DNA of 64,000 nucleotides from Vibrio aestivus (GCA_003263845.1 JYJN01000132.1:1-64000), one strand, 5' to 3'; shown: positions 46,912 to 56,971, counted from the first letter of the stretch. Notes: generated from the letters alone by a model not told the origin. Made by a program: numbers and translations.

Positions 46912-48033
46912 CTAACTCTCCTGTGTCTTTGTTCCTACATCAAGAGCACCGCGTCGAATCTGGTCTTCTTCAATAGATTCAAACAACGCTTTAAAGTTAC
47001 CTTCACCAAAGCCTTCATTCCCTTTACGCTGAATGATCTCAAAAAACACAGGCCCGATAACGGTTTGAGTAAAGATTTGCAGCAAAATGCCATCTTTCAT
47101 TGGCGCGCCATCAATCAATATTTGAAGTTCTTTTAGTTTCCCAACATCTTCACCGTGGCCCTTTACTCTCTGATTCACTTTTTCATAGTAGGTATCAGGA
47201 GTCGGCATGAAGTCCATGCCCCGTTCGCGAAGGGTTCTTACTGTAGTGTAGATATCGTCTGTCGTGAGTGCGATGTGCTGAATGCCTTCACCGTTGTATT
47301 CACGGATAAATTCTTCGATTTGTGATTTGTCATCGGAAGATTCATTAATTGGTATGCGAATTTTACCGCAAGGTGCGGTCATCGCACGGCTCACAAGTCC
47401 AGTAAGCTTACCTTCAATGTCAAAATAACGAATCTCTCTAAAATTGCCGATTCGTTCATAAAAGCCCGACCATACATCCATTTGGCCCTGTCTAACATTG
47501 TGTGTGAGATGATCAATCTCGTATAAGCCCACATCTTTGCTCGATAAACGCTGTGCAAAGTCATCATAAAATTTAAAATCCACATCGTAGATACTTTGAC
47601 TACCGTAACGATCAACAAAGTAAAGCAAGCTTTCACCAATCCCATAGATTGCGGGAATGCTAAGCTCCATCGGGCCAATTTCTGTTTTATACTCCGTCGA
47701 ACCTTCACTTAATGCATGACTAAGGGCAACACTGGCATCCTCTACTCTAAAAGCCATCCCACAGACTGACGGACCATGTTCCTTAGCGAATCGCTCAGCT
47801 TGGCTATGAGGCTGCGCATTCACGATGAAATTAATGTCACCTTGTCGATATAACCATGCCTCCTTGGAACGATGCTTGGCTATTTCTGCAAATCCAAGTG
47901 AGGAAAAGAGTGCTTTGAGATCATTGATGCCCTTTGGGTCGGCGGCGGTATATTCAACAAACTCAAATCCGTCGGTACCTAGAGGGTTCACCGAGTTAAA
48001 TGCTTGCATAGGTTTCGATACGGCTGTAGACAT
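46912..48033 (-). CDS. hppD: 4-hydroxyphenylpyruvate dioxygenase
   Basis: 373 residues, vicinal-oxygen-chelate fold. It converts 4-hydroxyphenylpyruvate to homogentisate, the entry step of the pathway. Iron ligands are visible in IDHLTHNVRQG (His), EGIQHIALTTDDIY (His) and GPVFFEIIQRKGNEGFGEGNFKALF (Glu). First gene of the hppD-hmgA-fahA-maiA operon. A TyrR-like box lies 100 bp upstream. Confidence 0.97.
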   Translation of the reverse strand: MSTAVSKPMQAFNSVNPLGTDGFEFVEYTAADPKGINDLKALFSSLGFAEIAKHRSKEAWLYRQGDINFIVNAQPHSQAERFAKEHGPSVCGMAFRVEDASVALSHALSEGSTEYKTEIGPMELSIPAIYGIGESLLYFVDRYGSQSIYDVDFKFYDDFAQRLSSKDVGLYEIDHLTHNVRQGQMDVWSGFYERIGNFREIRYFDIEGKLTGLVSRAMTAPCGKIRIPINESSDDKSQIEEFIREYNGEGIQHIALTTDDIYTTVRTLRERGMDFMPTPDTYYEKVNQRVKGHGEDVGKLKELQILIDGAPMKDGILLQIFTQTVIGPVFFEIIQRKGNEGFGEGNFKALFESIEEDQIRRGALDVGTKTQES

Positions 48034-48132
48034 TGCTCACTCCTGTTAAACATTTCATTGCACTCATACAAAGGTGAAGCAAGGAACGATATTTGGGAAG
48101 ATGAGAGCTAAAATCCATCACCAAGCTTCATA

Positions 48133-48150
48133 TGTAACCATTTATTTACA
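48133..48150. promoter_or_regulatory. TyrR-like box upstream of hppD
   Basis: TGTAAC-CATTTA-TTTACA matches the TyrR palindrome TGTAAA-N6-TTTACA at 11 of 12 positions. A second element, TGTAAACTTACA at 48237-48248, lacks the six-base spacer. Placement in the hppD promoter fits tyrosine control. Confidence 0.65.
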
Positions 48151-48406
48151 AACAAATAACATTTACAATCCAACACTTAAATATCTGATTTTGTAATTAA
48201 AACTCTTCCAAAAAAGAATTACAGTCGCGATAACTCTGTAAACTTACAATATCTTCCACTTTATAACCTTATCCATATCAAGGTTAAATTATCGAATTTA
48301 GTTTCATCTTTCACACCCATTTACAGGTACTTCCATTGACCTAGCTCAGATCTACAGAGAAAAATGTTGGTAAACTCGTGCTTCTGTTCCCCCAAGAGGT
48401 AAAACA
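48151..48406. other. Divergent promoter region hppD / PepT-like gene
   Basis: AT-rich region with no gene. Besides the TyrR-like elements I see no further defined site; the peptidase gene has a good ribosome site (AAGAGG) at its end. Confidence 0.4.
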
Positions 48407-49513
48407 ATGACAACTATCAACCAAGAACGTCTGATTAACCATTTCTTTGACTTAATCAAAATTGACAGCGAGTCTGGCAACGAGAAAGCGATTTCTGAAG
48501 CGATTGCCGAACAGCTTGGTGAAATGGGCTTTACAGTAAAGAAGCTACCAGTTCCTGCAGAAGTATCTAACGGCCACAACATTTATGCTCGCCTAGAAGG
48601 CAAGATCGAAGACAGCGTTGTACTAAGCTGCCACATGGATACTGTAGCCCCTGGTAACAGCATCGAGCCTATTCTGGAAGATGGCGTCATCCGTTCTAAA
48701 GGCGACACTATTCTTGGTGGCGATGACAAATCTGGCATCGCAGCAATTATGGAAGCAGTTCGCTGCATCCAAGCAGAAAACCTAGACCACAAGACAATCG
48801 AAATTGCATTCACTGTTCATGAAGAAGGCGGCCTACAAGGTTCACTTCACTTCGATATGTCTGAAATTCAATCTGAAAAATGTGTCGTTTTAGACACAGG
48901 TGGCCCAATTGGTACCATCGTAAACGCGGCTCCAGGTCAACAGTCAATAACAGCAATCATCAAAGGCCGTCCTGCACACGCAGGCCTTGCTCCTGAAGAA
49001 GGTATCAGTGCAATTGGTGTTGCTGCAGACGCAATTTCTCAAATGAACTTACTGCGTATTGACGAAGAAACCACTGCAAACATTGGTGTGGTTGAAGGTG
49101 GTCAAGCAACAAACATCGTAATGCCAGAAATCAAGATTGTTGCAGAAGCACGCTCTTTGAACGCTGACAAGTTGGCAGCACAAGTTGATCACATGGTAAG
49201 CACTTTCCAAGCGGCTGTAGACAAGCACGGTGCTGAGCTAGAAATCAATTCAACACGCGCATACAACGCGTTTGTTATTGCAGACGACCATCCTCACATC
49301 GAATCAGTTAAGGCTTCGTTTGAAGCGATCGGCGCGGAACCTTTCACAAAAGGTACTGGCGGCGGTAGCGATGCAAACAACTTCAACGAAAAAGGCCTAA
49401 CGACAGTCAACATCTCTACTGGTATGGCGAAAGTTCATACGACAGAAGAGTTCATCACTGTTGATGACATGGTTAAAGTGACAAAATTTGTTAAGCACTA
49501 TCTGACACACTAA
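48407..49513 (+). CDS. M20-family metallopeptidase, PepT-like
   Basis: 368 residues, intact. Metal-binding motifs: SCHMDTVAPG (His, Asp), LGGDDKSGIAAIMEAV (Asp bridging two metals), TVHEEGGLQGS (catalytic Glu-Glu), VLDTGGPIGTI, and the late His in GMAKVHTTEEF. The dimerisation domain has GRPAHAGLAPEEGISAI. This is the PepT-like branch of M20 aminopeptidases, cytoplasmic di/tripeptide turnover. AAGAGG precedes ATG 48407. Divergent from hppD; ends in a strong terminator. Confidence 0.92.
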   Translation: MTTINQERLINHFFDLIKIDSESGNEKAISEAIAEQLGEMGFTVKKLPVPAEVSNGHNIYARLEGKIEDSVVLSCHMDTVAPGNSIEPILEDGVIRSKGDTILGGDDKSGIAAIMEAVRCIQAENLDHKTIEIAFTVHEEGGLQGSLHFDMSEIQSEKCVVLDTGGPIGTIVNAAPGQQSITAIIKGRPAHAGLAPEEGISAIGVAADAISQMNLLRIDEETTANIGVVEGGQATNIVMPEIKIVAEARSLNADKLAAQVDHMVSTFQAAVDKHGAELEINSTRAYNAFVIADDHPHIESVKASFEAIGAEPFTKGTGGGSDANNFNEKGLTTVNISTGMAKVHTTEEFITVDDMVKVTKFVKHYLTH

Positions 49514-49541
49514 ATCAGCCTTAACGCACTGATGTTTAATG

Positions 49542-49580
49542 AAGCCCTCTTAACTGATTTTTAGTTAAGAGGGCTTTTGC
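49542..49580 (+). terminator. Terminator after the PepT-like gene
   Basis: AAGCCCTCTTAACT (49542-49555) pairs with AGTTAAGAGGGCTT (49563-49576), followed by TT. Confidence 0.9.
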
Positions 49581-49732
49581 TTTATGCTGCCAACTAATGC
49601 CTTTCCTATCACTAACGAGATCTTCTCCTCATTAATTGACGATTTTATTGATAAGAACTAAGTTTAACTTGTGCCTTAAAGCATCAAGTTGCAATGCAAC
49701 ACCGAGCAATAAACTATGCACAATGGAGCATT

Positions 49733-50787
49733 ATGATGGCAGATCCAATCTTATTTTATGAACCCTTCGACGAACACGGTTTTCTCTCTAACTTCTACCC
49801 GTCAAACATTCTCTTAGAAGGAAAAGTATGGCCCACGAGTGAGCACTATTACCAAGCCAAGAAATTCACCTCTCCACAGATTATCAATGCAATCTATTCA
49901 GCTCCAACACCAGAAAAAGCCTTTGAGCTAAGCCGAACTTATCAAGACGAAGTGCGAGCAAATTGGGATGAACTAAAGTGGCAAACTATGGATTTCATCG
50001 TTCGAGAGAAGTTTTCGCAAAACTCTCAGTTGGCGTTTTGGCTCGTCAATACGGGTAGTGACGAAATCAAAGAACATTCCCATAAAGACTCCTATTGGGG
50101 AGATGGTGGTGATGGCTCAGGTGAAAATCACTTAGCAGAATCCTCATGACGATTCGGGCCGAGCTATGCACGACTGCCCCATACAATCTAACCCGATTTG
50201 TTGATGTCGCTAAACTCCCCACTCAATGGGGTGAGTTTCAAATGAACGCTTTCGTTGAACTTGAACACAATAAAGAACACCTAGCGCTTGTCTACGGTGA
50301 TATTAGTCAGGTGGATACGCCTCTTATTCGCCTACATTCGGAATGTTTGACTGGTGATGCCCTATTTAGTGACCGCTGTGACTGCGGCTATCAACTGGCA
50401 CGAGCGCTGCAAAACATCGTCAATGAAGGCGCAGGTATTCTGCTCTATCTAAGACAAGAGGGTCGAGGGATTGGTTTGCTAAACAAAGTACGTGCCTACC
50501 ATCTTCAAGACGACGGTGCAGATACCGTTCAAGCTAACGAGCGCCTCGGTTTTCCTGCTGATATGCGTCGATACGAGTTTTGCCAAGGGATGCTAGGGTA
50601 TTTAGGTGTCAAACAAGTTCGCTTAATGACTAATAATCCAAGAAAAGTGAAAGCTCTTGAAACAGCAGGCATTAACGTTATCGACAGAGTATCCCTGCAA
50701 GAAGGTAAGAACCCTCACAACGAGAATTACCTCAAGACAAAAGCGTCAAAATTAGGCCATATGCTGGATCCTGCTTTCATCAAATAG
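49733..50787 (+). CDS. ribA: NADAR-domain / GTP cyclohydrolase II fusion, one frame break
   Basis: As written, two frames overlap by ATGA at 50146. The first is a NADAR (YbiA/COG3236) domain: [48 protein letters not shown]. The second is a complete Rib[21 protein letters not shown] (zinc cysteines), [31 protein letters not shown]. Inserting one G at 50135 makes [15 protein letters not shown], the expected NADAR C terminus, run straight into RibA, giving one 351-residue protein. RibA opens GTP to the first riboflavin intermediate. NADAR proteins of this group hydrolyse the N-glycosidic bond of early riboflavin intermediates. GGAG precedes ATG 49733. Confidence 0.85.
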
Positions 50788-50818
50788 ACCTTCCCTCCCC
50801 ATTCTATTGAAAAGTAAA

Positions 50819-50875
50819 AAGCCCTCTTAGCCATTTTTCTTGGCAACGTAAGAGGGCTTACTTTTGCGTTTTTTT
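50819..50875. terminator. Terminator between ribA fusion and converging gene
   Basis: AAGCCCTCTTA (50819-50829) pairs with TAAGAGGGCTT (50849-50859); a T-run follows at 50868-50875, and the A-run at 50815-50820 serves the other strand. Confidence 0.8.
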
Positions 50876-50897
50876 ATCGACTAACTTCAGCCAAATA

Positions 50898-51653
50898 CTA
50901 ATACTGCTCTACAATTTGAGCGAGTTTTCCATTGGTCTTAATCTCCGCTAAGCGGTTATTAATATAGTCCTGAATCGCTGGCGACATGTCTGGTTGAAGC
51001 GCGAGATGAATAGGGTATTCTGCGATAACGTTACTAAAAGACTGAATTTCATACTGTTCTCTATCAAGACCAAGCTTATCCATATTGTAATGAATTCGAG
51101 ATGCCATCTCTACAAAAGCGGCCTCTCCAGCCATTCTAGATGCCACTCGAAATGCAGCTTGGTAATCTTTGACTCGGATCTCTTCAATATCGCCCCTGGC
51201 AATATAGGGCTCTAATTCGGGGTAGTCAAAGCCATGCAGCAATATCACGCCCTTCCCCTTTAACGAGTCGATACCGGTGTACTCAAACTCGCCACTTGCA
51301 CCTGTAACTAATACGTGTTCCACCATATAAATAGGTTCTGTTGATAGGTTATCTGCCTGTACGCCTCCCCAATTAGGGCTGCCATAGGTAACCCAGTTGT
51401 TTTCACCACCAGCTTCAAGTTGAGAGATCATTCGGTTAAAAGGAAACGTGTGATACACAAGCTCATAATCACTGCCGGTGAATATCTCTTTCACGATATC
51501 AGTGACAATACCTGAATGGTTTGCACCGCTCTCCTCTATCTGAAAAGGTTGCGCTTGCTGTCCTATCACATAGTAATTGATCTCTTCCGACCAACTGCTT
51601 GCAGAAAACGACGCTGCCATCAGCGATGAAAATACCAAAATTCCTTTTTTCAT
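50898..51653 (-). CDS. Periplasmic binding-protein-like protein beside a hybrid kinase
   Basis: 251 residues, intact. Signal peptide MKKGILVFSSLMAASFSASSW, then INYYVIGQQAQPFQIEESG and GIVTDIVKEIF, the pattern of SBP_bac_3 orphan proteins. LEAGGENNWVTYGSP and AAFVEMASRIHYNMDKLGLD are mid-protein, and the C-terminal helix is YINNRLAEIKTNGKLAQIVEQY. It is divergently oriented from a hybrid sensor kinase with a periplasmic domain, 56 bp away. It could present a ligand to that kinase, as TorT or LuxP do for theirs, but this is inference. Confidence 0.75.
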   Translation of the reverse strand: MKKGILVFSSLMAASFSASSWSEEINYYVIGQQAQPFQIEESGANHSGIVTDIVKEIFTGSDYELVYHTFPFNRMISQLEAGGENNWVTYGSPNWGGVQADNLSTEPIYMVEHVLVTGASGEFEYTGIDSLKGKGVILLHGFDYPELEPYIARGDIEEIRVKDYQAAFRVASRMAGEAAFVEMASRIHYNMDKLGLDREQYEIQSFSNVIAEYPIHLALQPDMSPAIQDYINNRLAEIKTNGKLAQIVEQY

Positions 51654-51709
51654 AGCGGCTCCATGTTTACTAAATGCTTAAAACGACTATCTTTAAAGGT
51701 AGCACCTAC

Positions 51710-53690
51710 ATGGAAAACCGCTTGCATATGACGATAAAAAATTACAGCAGTCGTAAATTAGGTATCGATAAACAGCTTGTGCTTATAACGGCTGTCATCA
51801 GTTTGGTGTTTGCGTTGATCAGCTCAAGCTTGGGTTTCTACCTCGAATACAAAAATAAGCAAGAAGAGCTCAATGTAGAAATAGCCCAACTAGAAACCAG
51901 CTTTAAATCGAGTATGACGGAAGCCTTATGGGTTGAAGATAGAAATCAGCTCAACATTATTGCCGACAGCATGCTTCAATCCCCGCAAGTCAGCTATTTA
52001 AGACTAGCCGACAACAATGAAACAATCATAGAAAAGGGGGTATTTGTCCCTGTTAACAACCTCGAACATACATGGAGTTTAAAACACTCTCTAGGGTCCA
52101 AAACCTTTAGCTTAGCTCAACTCACCATCCAAACTGATCTCTCTCAAGTATTTAGTAACTTATGGGAAGCATTCTTAGTCGAGTTCGGGGTTAAGATGGT
52201 CGAAATTTTCTTCATTGTCGCGACCTTACTCTACATCACCCTAAAGCTCATCATCCGACCAATTACTCGAATTTCCAACTCCATGGATGATTTCCATGGT
52301 CACTCGGTACCTAGTAAGGTAGAACCACAACCGAGGTTTTTCCACGACGAAATATCTCAACTCAATGGCCGCTATAATCGTGCGATCGACAAGCTGACAG
52401 CGAACTATGATGAGCTCGTGTCAGCAAAAGAAAAAGCTGAAATCGCGACGAAAAAGAAAAGTGAATTTCTGGCTAACATGAGCCATGAGATTCGCACACC
52501 AATGAATGGTATCATCGGTATCGCTGCGCTACTTGAAGACTTGGATACTACGCCGCAACAGAAAGAGTATATCGACGTCCTGACAACCTCTTCTCATAAT
52601 TTGCTCGACATTATCAACGATATTCTCGATTTCTCCAAAATTGAAGCTGGCCGCTTTGATCTCGAGTCTGCCCCATTTGATCTTCGCCAATTAATCCAAA
52701 GCCAATCCAACGCTTTCAACTTGCGTGCTAAAGATAAAAACCTGATCTTTGAGTGCAATATGGACCCGGATATTACCACTGCATTCTCAGGCGACTCTGT
52801 TAGACTAAAACAGGTCCTCAATAATCTGTTGGGTAACGCAATTAAGTTTACGATAACGGGCTCAATCAAACTTGATGTGACATTAATTGAAGAAAATGAA
52901 CAACAGAGCACCGTCACGTTCTCGGTCAAAGACACCGGCATCGGTATCCCTAATGACAAACTAGAGGCTATTTTTGACAAGTTTTCTCAAGCTGACGGCA
53001 GCACAACAAGACAGTTCGGTGGTACAGGTTTAGGCTTAGCGATTTCAAAACAGATCGTTAGTTTAATGGGTGGTAACCTACAAGTTGTGAGTCGCGAGCG
53101 ATTGGGCAGTAACTTCTACTTCACTCTAAACCTTAAACATGCAGAAGCACCCGCCGTTCCTCAACCCGTTGAAGAGCCCGTTAACCTCATTCAGTTTGAA
53201 AAGCCTAGTTCCGATGTTTCGGTAAATTCAGAAGACAAACTTTCAGCCGAAGAGACGCTTTATCATGTGTTATTAGTCGAAGACACCCTAGTGAACCAGA
53301 AGGTTGTTCGAATTATGCTTACCAAGTTAGGTCTCCAAGTAGATATTGCCAGTCATGGCTTAGAAGCTGTGGAGCTGTGCAGCAAGTTCGAATACGATCT
53401 TATTTTAATGGATTGCCATATGCCAAAAATGGACGGCTATGAAGCAACCCGCTCAATACGTTCTTTGTACACTTGGGCCAAACAAAACGCCAATCATCGC
53501 ACTAACTGCTAACGTAGTGAGTGAAGACAAACAGCGCTGTTTTGATGTAGGCATGACGGATTTCCTTTCAAAACCTGTTACACCAAATCAGCTACATCAA
53601 ACTCTCAGTCAATACCTGCCGAACTTAATTAAATCAAGCACGGCGGAAGAACAAGAGCCATTTTTAAAAAACAAAGACTCTAATGCCTAG
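51710..53690 (+). CDS. Hybrid sensor histidine kinase, one frame break
   Basis: 659 residues from ATG 51710, which has AAAGGTAG upstream (an in-frame ATG at 51674 would add 12). Two membrane helices ([42 protein letters not shown]) flank a periplasmic sensor of about 120 residues. Then come a HAMP-like linker, HisKA ([19 protein letters not shown]), HATPase ([18 protein letters not shown]) and one receiver ([35 protein letters not shown]). An extra T at 53474 region breaks the receiver after RSIRSLYT; removing it restores [13 protein letters not shown]. No Hpt domain. Output partner unknown. Confidence 0.88.
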
Positions 53691-53761
53691 TTGGCGCTAG
53701 GGTCTAACTGTGTTCTGTGCTCAGGTGAGGCTTCTCAACCCTGCATTTAATTTAAAAGAGC

Positions 53762-55531
53762 CTACACTGGTTTGAATTTCTGTTCGAACTCTTCAGAAAA
53801 GAGCGGTTTGGAGAAATAATATCCCTGATACATATCGCAGCCTTCACCTTTCAACAGGGCAAGTTGACTACTGGTTTCGACCCCTTCTGCGACCACGACC
53901 TTACCCATGTTGTGACCCATCTGGATGATGGTACGAATCAGCATATGGTCATTGTGGTTGGTGACACAATCATCGACGAAAGACTTGTCGATCTTCAACA
54001 CATCTATCGGTAATTTCTTCAGGTAATTAAGCGAGGAGTAGGCAACACCAAAGTCGTCAATGGAAATGGTTAAACCGAGCTTTCTTAATTTTTCACATGT
54101 TAGAGCAACACTTTCAGGGTCTGTCATTAAGGTGGTTTCCGTCACCTCTAGCTCCAATCGCTCTGCTGGAATACCATGTTTTTCAATGCTCTCTTTCACC
54201 ACTTTGAAGATGTCGTCATGCATAAATTGAACGGTAGAGACATTAACTGAAATGCTCAGATCCCATCCTTTATCCCGCCAATCTTTAATCTGGGAACAAG
54301 CTTCATCCACAACCCAACGACCGATTGGGATAATCTGAGTCGTCCTCTCTGCAATTGTGATAAATTCTGCGGGAGAGATAAAGCCCAGTTCAGGGTGTAT
54401 CCAACGAATTAATCCTTCCGCTCCTAGAAGCTCGCCTGTCTTAATGTCCACTTTAGGTTGATACGCCAAATCAAACTGCGATTGTTCAATCGCAAGCTTT
54501 AGTTCGTGTTGGATCTGGTGAGAACGAATTGTTTCTTCAAGCAACTCATCGTCATACCATTGGATGGAATCATTACTCTTGCTCTTGGCCTTGTTGGTCG
54601 CCAAGTCACAATTCTTACACCACAACTCCACATCGCCCATCGCGTCATCCAACAAAGCAATACCCGTGCTAAATTGCAAACTGTATGACGACTCTTCTAA
54701 ATGAAACAGAGGCTGATAGGCATGCTTTAATTTGTATTCCAGTTCACTGATTCGATCACCAAGATCGTCCCCTGCTTGAACAATGATGGCAAACTCATTA
54801 CCACCAATTCGATAAAATGAATCTTCGTTCGAAAGCATACCCAACACTCGATTTGAAAAGGCTCGAAGAAGTGAATCGCCATATTGGTGGCCCAAACTGT
54901 CGTTCACATATTTAAACCGAGTTAAGTCCATCTGAAGTAAAGCAAACTTATCCACTTTGTTCTTTTTCACTTCTTCTAAATGATTAAAGAATGCACGTCG
55001 ATTAGGTATTTCGGTAATGACATCTGTATTGCTGAGATCCTGATACATTCGCATTTGATTTCGGGACTGGATTTGATAATAAACCATGACAGAAGCAAAC
55101 ACCGATATCGCTAAGACTTCAATCGCGTCTTCGACGAACTCGTCAAAGTCCTCGGCGGGTAGATTGTGAAGGTAACTCAAAACCAGAATAACTGCGGTAG
55201 AAATAGGCCATAAAGAGCCAGGGAAAAGAATAATATAGAGCAGCGGGATTAGGATAAAGCTCTCTTCAATAGCATCCAGTTCCAACGGCTCAATCACACC
55301 ACCAAAAATGATGAGAGCCATTGCTGCAACAGAAGTAAACCGCTTCAGTTTGTGAGAAGTGGTGAATAATGCAAACAACATCAAAACTGGATAGATAAAG
55401 TAAATAAATGCCGCTTGCTGGTGTTCTGATATTAGCGTGTCCGAAACTATGAACACGCCAAACACATACATGATGTAGGTGAGAGACTTGATATTGAGAG
55501 TTTTAGCTACCTTGCCAACCGTTATTTGCAC
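53762..55531 (-). CDS. Membrane GGDEF-EAL protein with degenerate GGDEF
   Basis: 589 residues. About 5-6 N-terminal helices (residues 15-160), GGDEF domain with LQMDLTRFKYVNDSLGHQYGD and the altered motif YRIGGNEFAIIVQ (GGNEF instead of GGDEF/GGEEF, so cyclase activity is doubtful), then EAL with GAEGLIRWIHPELG (EGL form), VNVSTVQFM, LEVTETTLM, TISIDDFGVAYSSLNYLKKLPIDVLKIDKSFV and VVAEGVETSSQLALL. Catalytic residues of the phosphodiesterase look complete, so it probably degrades c-di-GMP with GGDEF as GTP sensor. Monocistronic. Confidence 0.9.
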   Translation of the reverse strand: MQITVGKVAKTLNIKSLTYIMYVFGVFIVSDTLISEHQQAAFIYFIYPVLMLFALFTTSHKLKRFTSVAAMALIIFGGVIEPLELDAIEESFILIPLLYIILFPGSLWPISTAVILVLSYLHNLPAEDFDEFVEDAIEVLAISVFASVMVYYQIQSRNQMRMYQDLSNTDVITEIPNRRAFFNHLEEVKKNKVDKFALLQMDLTRFKYVNDSLGHQYGDSLLRAFSNRVLGMLSNEDSFYRIGGNEFAIIVQAGDDLGDRISELEYKLKHAYQPLFHLEESSYSLQFSTGIALLDDAMGDVELWCKNCDLATNKAKSKSNDSIQWYDDELLEETIRSHQIQHELKLAIEQSQFDLAYQPKVDIKTGELLGAEGLIRWIHPELGFISPAEFITIAERTTQIIPIGRWVVDEACSQIKDWRDKGWDLSISVNVSTVQFMHDDIFKVVKESIEKHGIPAERLELEVTETTLMTDPESVALTCEKLRKLGLTISIDDFGVAYSSLNYLKKLPIDVLKIDKSFVDDCVTNHNDHMLIRTIIQMGHNMGKVVVAEGVETSSQLALLKGEGCDMYQGYYFSKPLFSEEFEQKFKPV

Positions 55532-55664
55532 TAAGCGACCTCTCTTTTTCTGAATAGATACAACATTTTCGAATAGATGCTAAGTCAATAAGTATAGACA
55601 TTACTACATTTCGTACGGTTACTACTAAGAACTTGCTCACTAATCCTAGAGTGAGCCCACAAAA

Positions 55665-55689
55665 AAAGCCTCTGTTGTAGAGGCTTTTA
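55665..55689 (-). terminator. Terminator between the coiled-coil gene and the GGDEF-EAL gene
   Basis: AAAGCCTCT (55666-55674) pairs with AGAGGCTTT (55680-55688). The A-run gives the U-run on the minus strand. Confidence 0.8.
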
Positions 55690-55770
55690 TTAAAAGTGAG
55701 ATTATTTTTGCTGTTTATAAATCAGTGCTAGGAGGCTAACACTCAGAGAGTAAAGCTTAAAGACCAATGC

Positions 55771-56508
55771 TTAGAGGCCAATTCCGTCAGCAAGCTCTTG
55801 GATCTGGCGCAAATCCAGTTTGTGAACCTGAATCATCTGGTCTATTTCACTGATGCGCGAGTTTGCCGCATCTTGGCGGTCACAGGAGTCAGACTTCACA
55901 TCCCAAGATGTACCCGCTAAATAGAGGTCACAAGCTTCTTTCAATGGTGCAAGTGTCGGATAAAGCTTTTCGCGCTCTTCTTCTAACTGCGCAAGCTCTT
56001 GCTTAACCAGCAATTCACGTTGGAAAAGCTCTCGTGATCGTTCAAACATCAGCGCTTGCATGTCCGCTTGACGAACCAGTTGATTGTTTTGCGAATCGGC
56101 CTCTTCGAGTTTCTCTTTGCGCTCGGCTAGTTGCGCTTCAAGTGACATATTCACTTTCTCAAGCTCAGAAACCTGCTCTTCAAGGGCATCTAACTGCTGC
56201 CTCTGCTCTTGTTTGTGCGCTTCAATGGCAGCTGCGAGCTTTGCTTCGACCTGATCTTCAACCGTCGCCACTTTTATCTCAACCTGCTCCACAAGCACAG
56301 TCTTATCTTGTTGAATGGTTGCGTATTTCTCTTCAAGTTGATGGTAGGTTTTTTCCCATTTACTGGCGGTCACTGACGAACCAACTAAGGCACCTAATGC
56401 GAGACCCAACGCAGCAGCGAGGGTGATATAAATGACAGCTTTTGAGTCACGCTGCTCTATCACTACTACATCGTCATCTTGTTCATCTGCATTGGTTTTG
56501 TTATTCAC
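55771..56508 (-). CDS. Inner-membrane-anchored coiled-coil protein
   Basis: 245 residues. Acidic cytoplasmic N terminus (DEQDDDVVVIEQRD), one membrane helix (AVIYITLAAALGLALGALVGSSV, about 24-46), then a long coiled coil (about 55-185, LEEKYATIQQDKTVLVEQ, QLDALEEQVSELEKVNMSLE), and a C-terminal part with two cysteines (CDLYLAG, SDSCDRQDAANS). I do not recognise the family; the topology suggests an envelope-spanning structural or accessory protein. The 52-aa membrane gene lies just upstream on the same strand. Confidence 0.7.
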   Translation of the reverse strand: MNNKTNADEQDDDVVVIEQRDSKAVIYITLAAALGLALGALVGSSVTASKWEKTYHQLEEKYATIQQDKTVLVEQVEIKVATVEDQVEAKLAAAIEAHKQEQRQQLDALEEQVSELEKVNMSLEAQLAERKEKLEEADSQNNQLVRQADMQALMFERSRELFQRELLVKQELAQLEEEREKLYPTLAPLKEACDLYLAGTSWDVKSDSCDRQDAANSRISEIDQMIQVHKLDLRQIQELADGIGL

Positions 56509-56533
56509 CTAAATTGCTCCCAATAAAAATCAT

Positions 56534-56692
56534 CTAACGAATCAGTTCCGTTACCATTAACGTTGCCGCGTAAATCAAAAAGCCACCGATCCCTGCAACA
56601 ACGACCACTTTCTGCACTTTTTCATTCGCTCGATAACGAATCAACAAAAATGCGAGCACAACTAAAAAAGCTATCGCAATCAATCGTGTCAT
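56534..56692 (-). CDS. Small membrane protein (52 aa)
   Basis: ATG 56692 to TAG 56534: MTRLIAIAFLVVLAFLLIRY, a charged turn (RANEKVQK), then VVVVAGIGGFLIYAATLMV and a short tail. Two membrane helices form a hairpin. It ends 25 bp before the coiled-coil gene on the same strand, so the two probably form an operon. The protein is too short for most gene finders but looks real. Function unknown. Confidence 0.6.
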   Translation of the reverse strand: MTRLIAIAFLVVLAFLLIRYRANEKVQKVVVVAGIGGFLIYAATLMVTELIR

Positions 56693-56971
56693 AGTCTACT
56701 CCATGTTCTAACAACGTATTTTCCACTTTGAACTTTCTGTTCAAAGTAAACGTTGAACCATGCAAATTTAACGCCTTGATTTCTATACCCAAGTCGTTTG
56801 GTTCAGTGCTCTTTATATCTTATACCACTTCTCCCCTCTATTTAGGTCAGAAATCCGTAGATTTTGTGTCTAGTTGTTCATTGTTTGTGCAAACTCAATT
56901 CTTGCTAGTGACATCACATTTTCTTTCCGATATTATCGCCGCTCAGATCGTCCATTATGGATGATTGTTCC

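Noticed and set aside
50146-50149. NADAR and RibA as two coupled genes with ATGA overlap
   Set aside because: The overlap is plausible by itself, but the shifted reading gives the exact expected NADAR C terminus and a continuous fusion.
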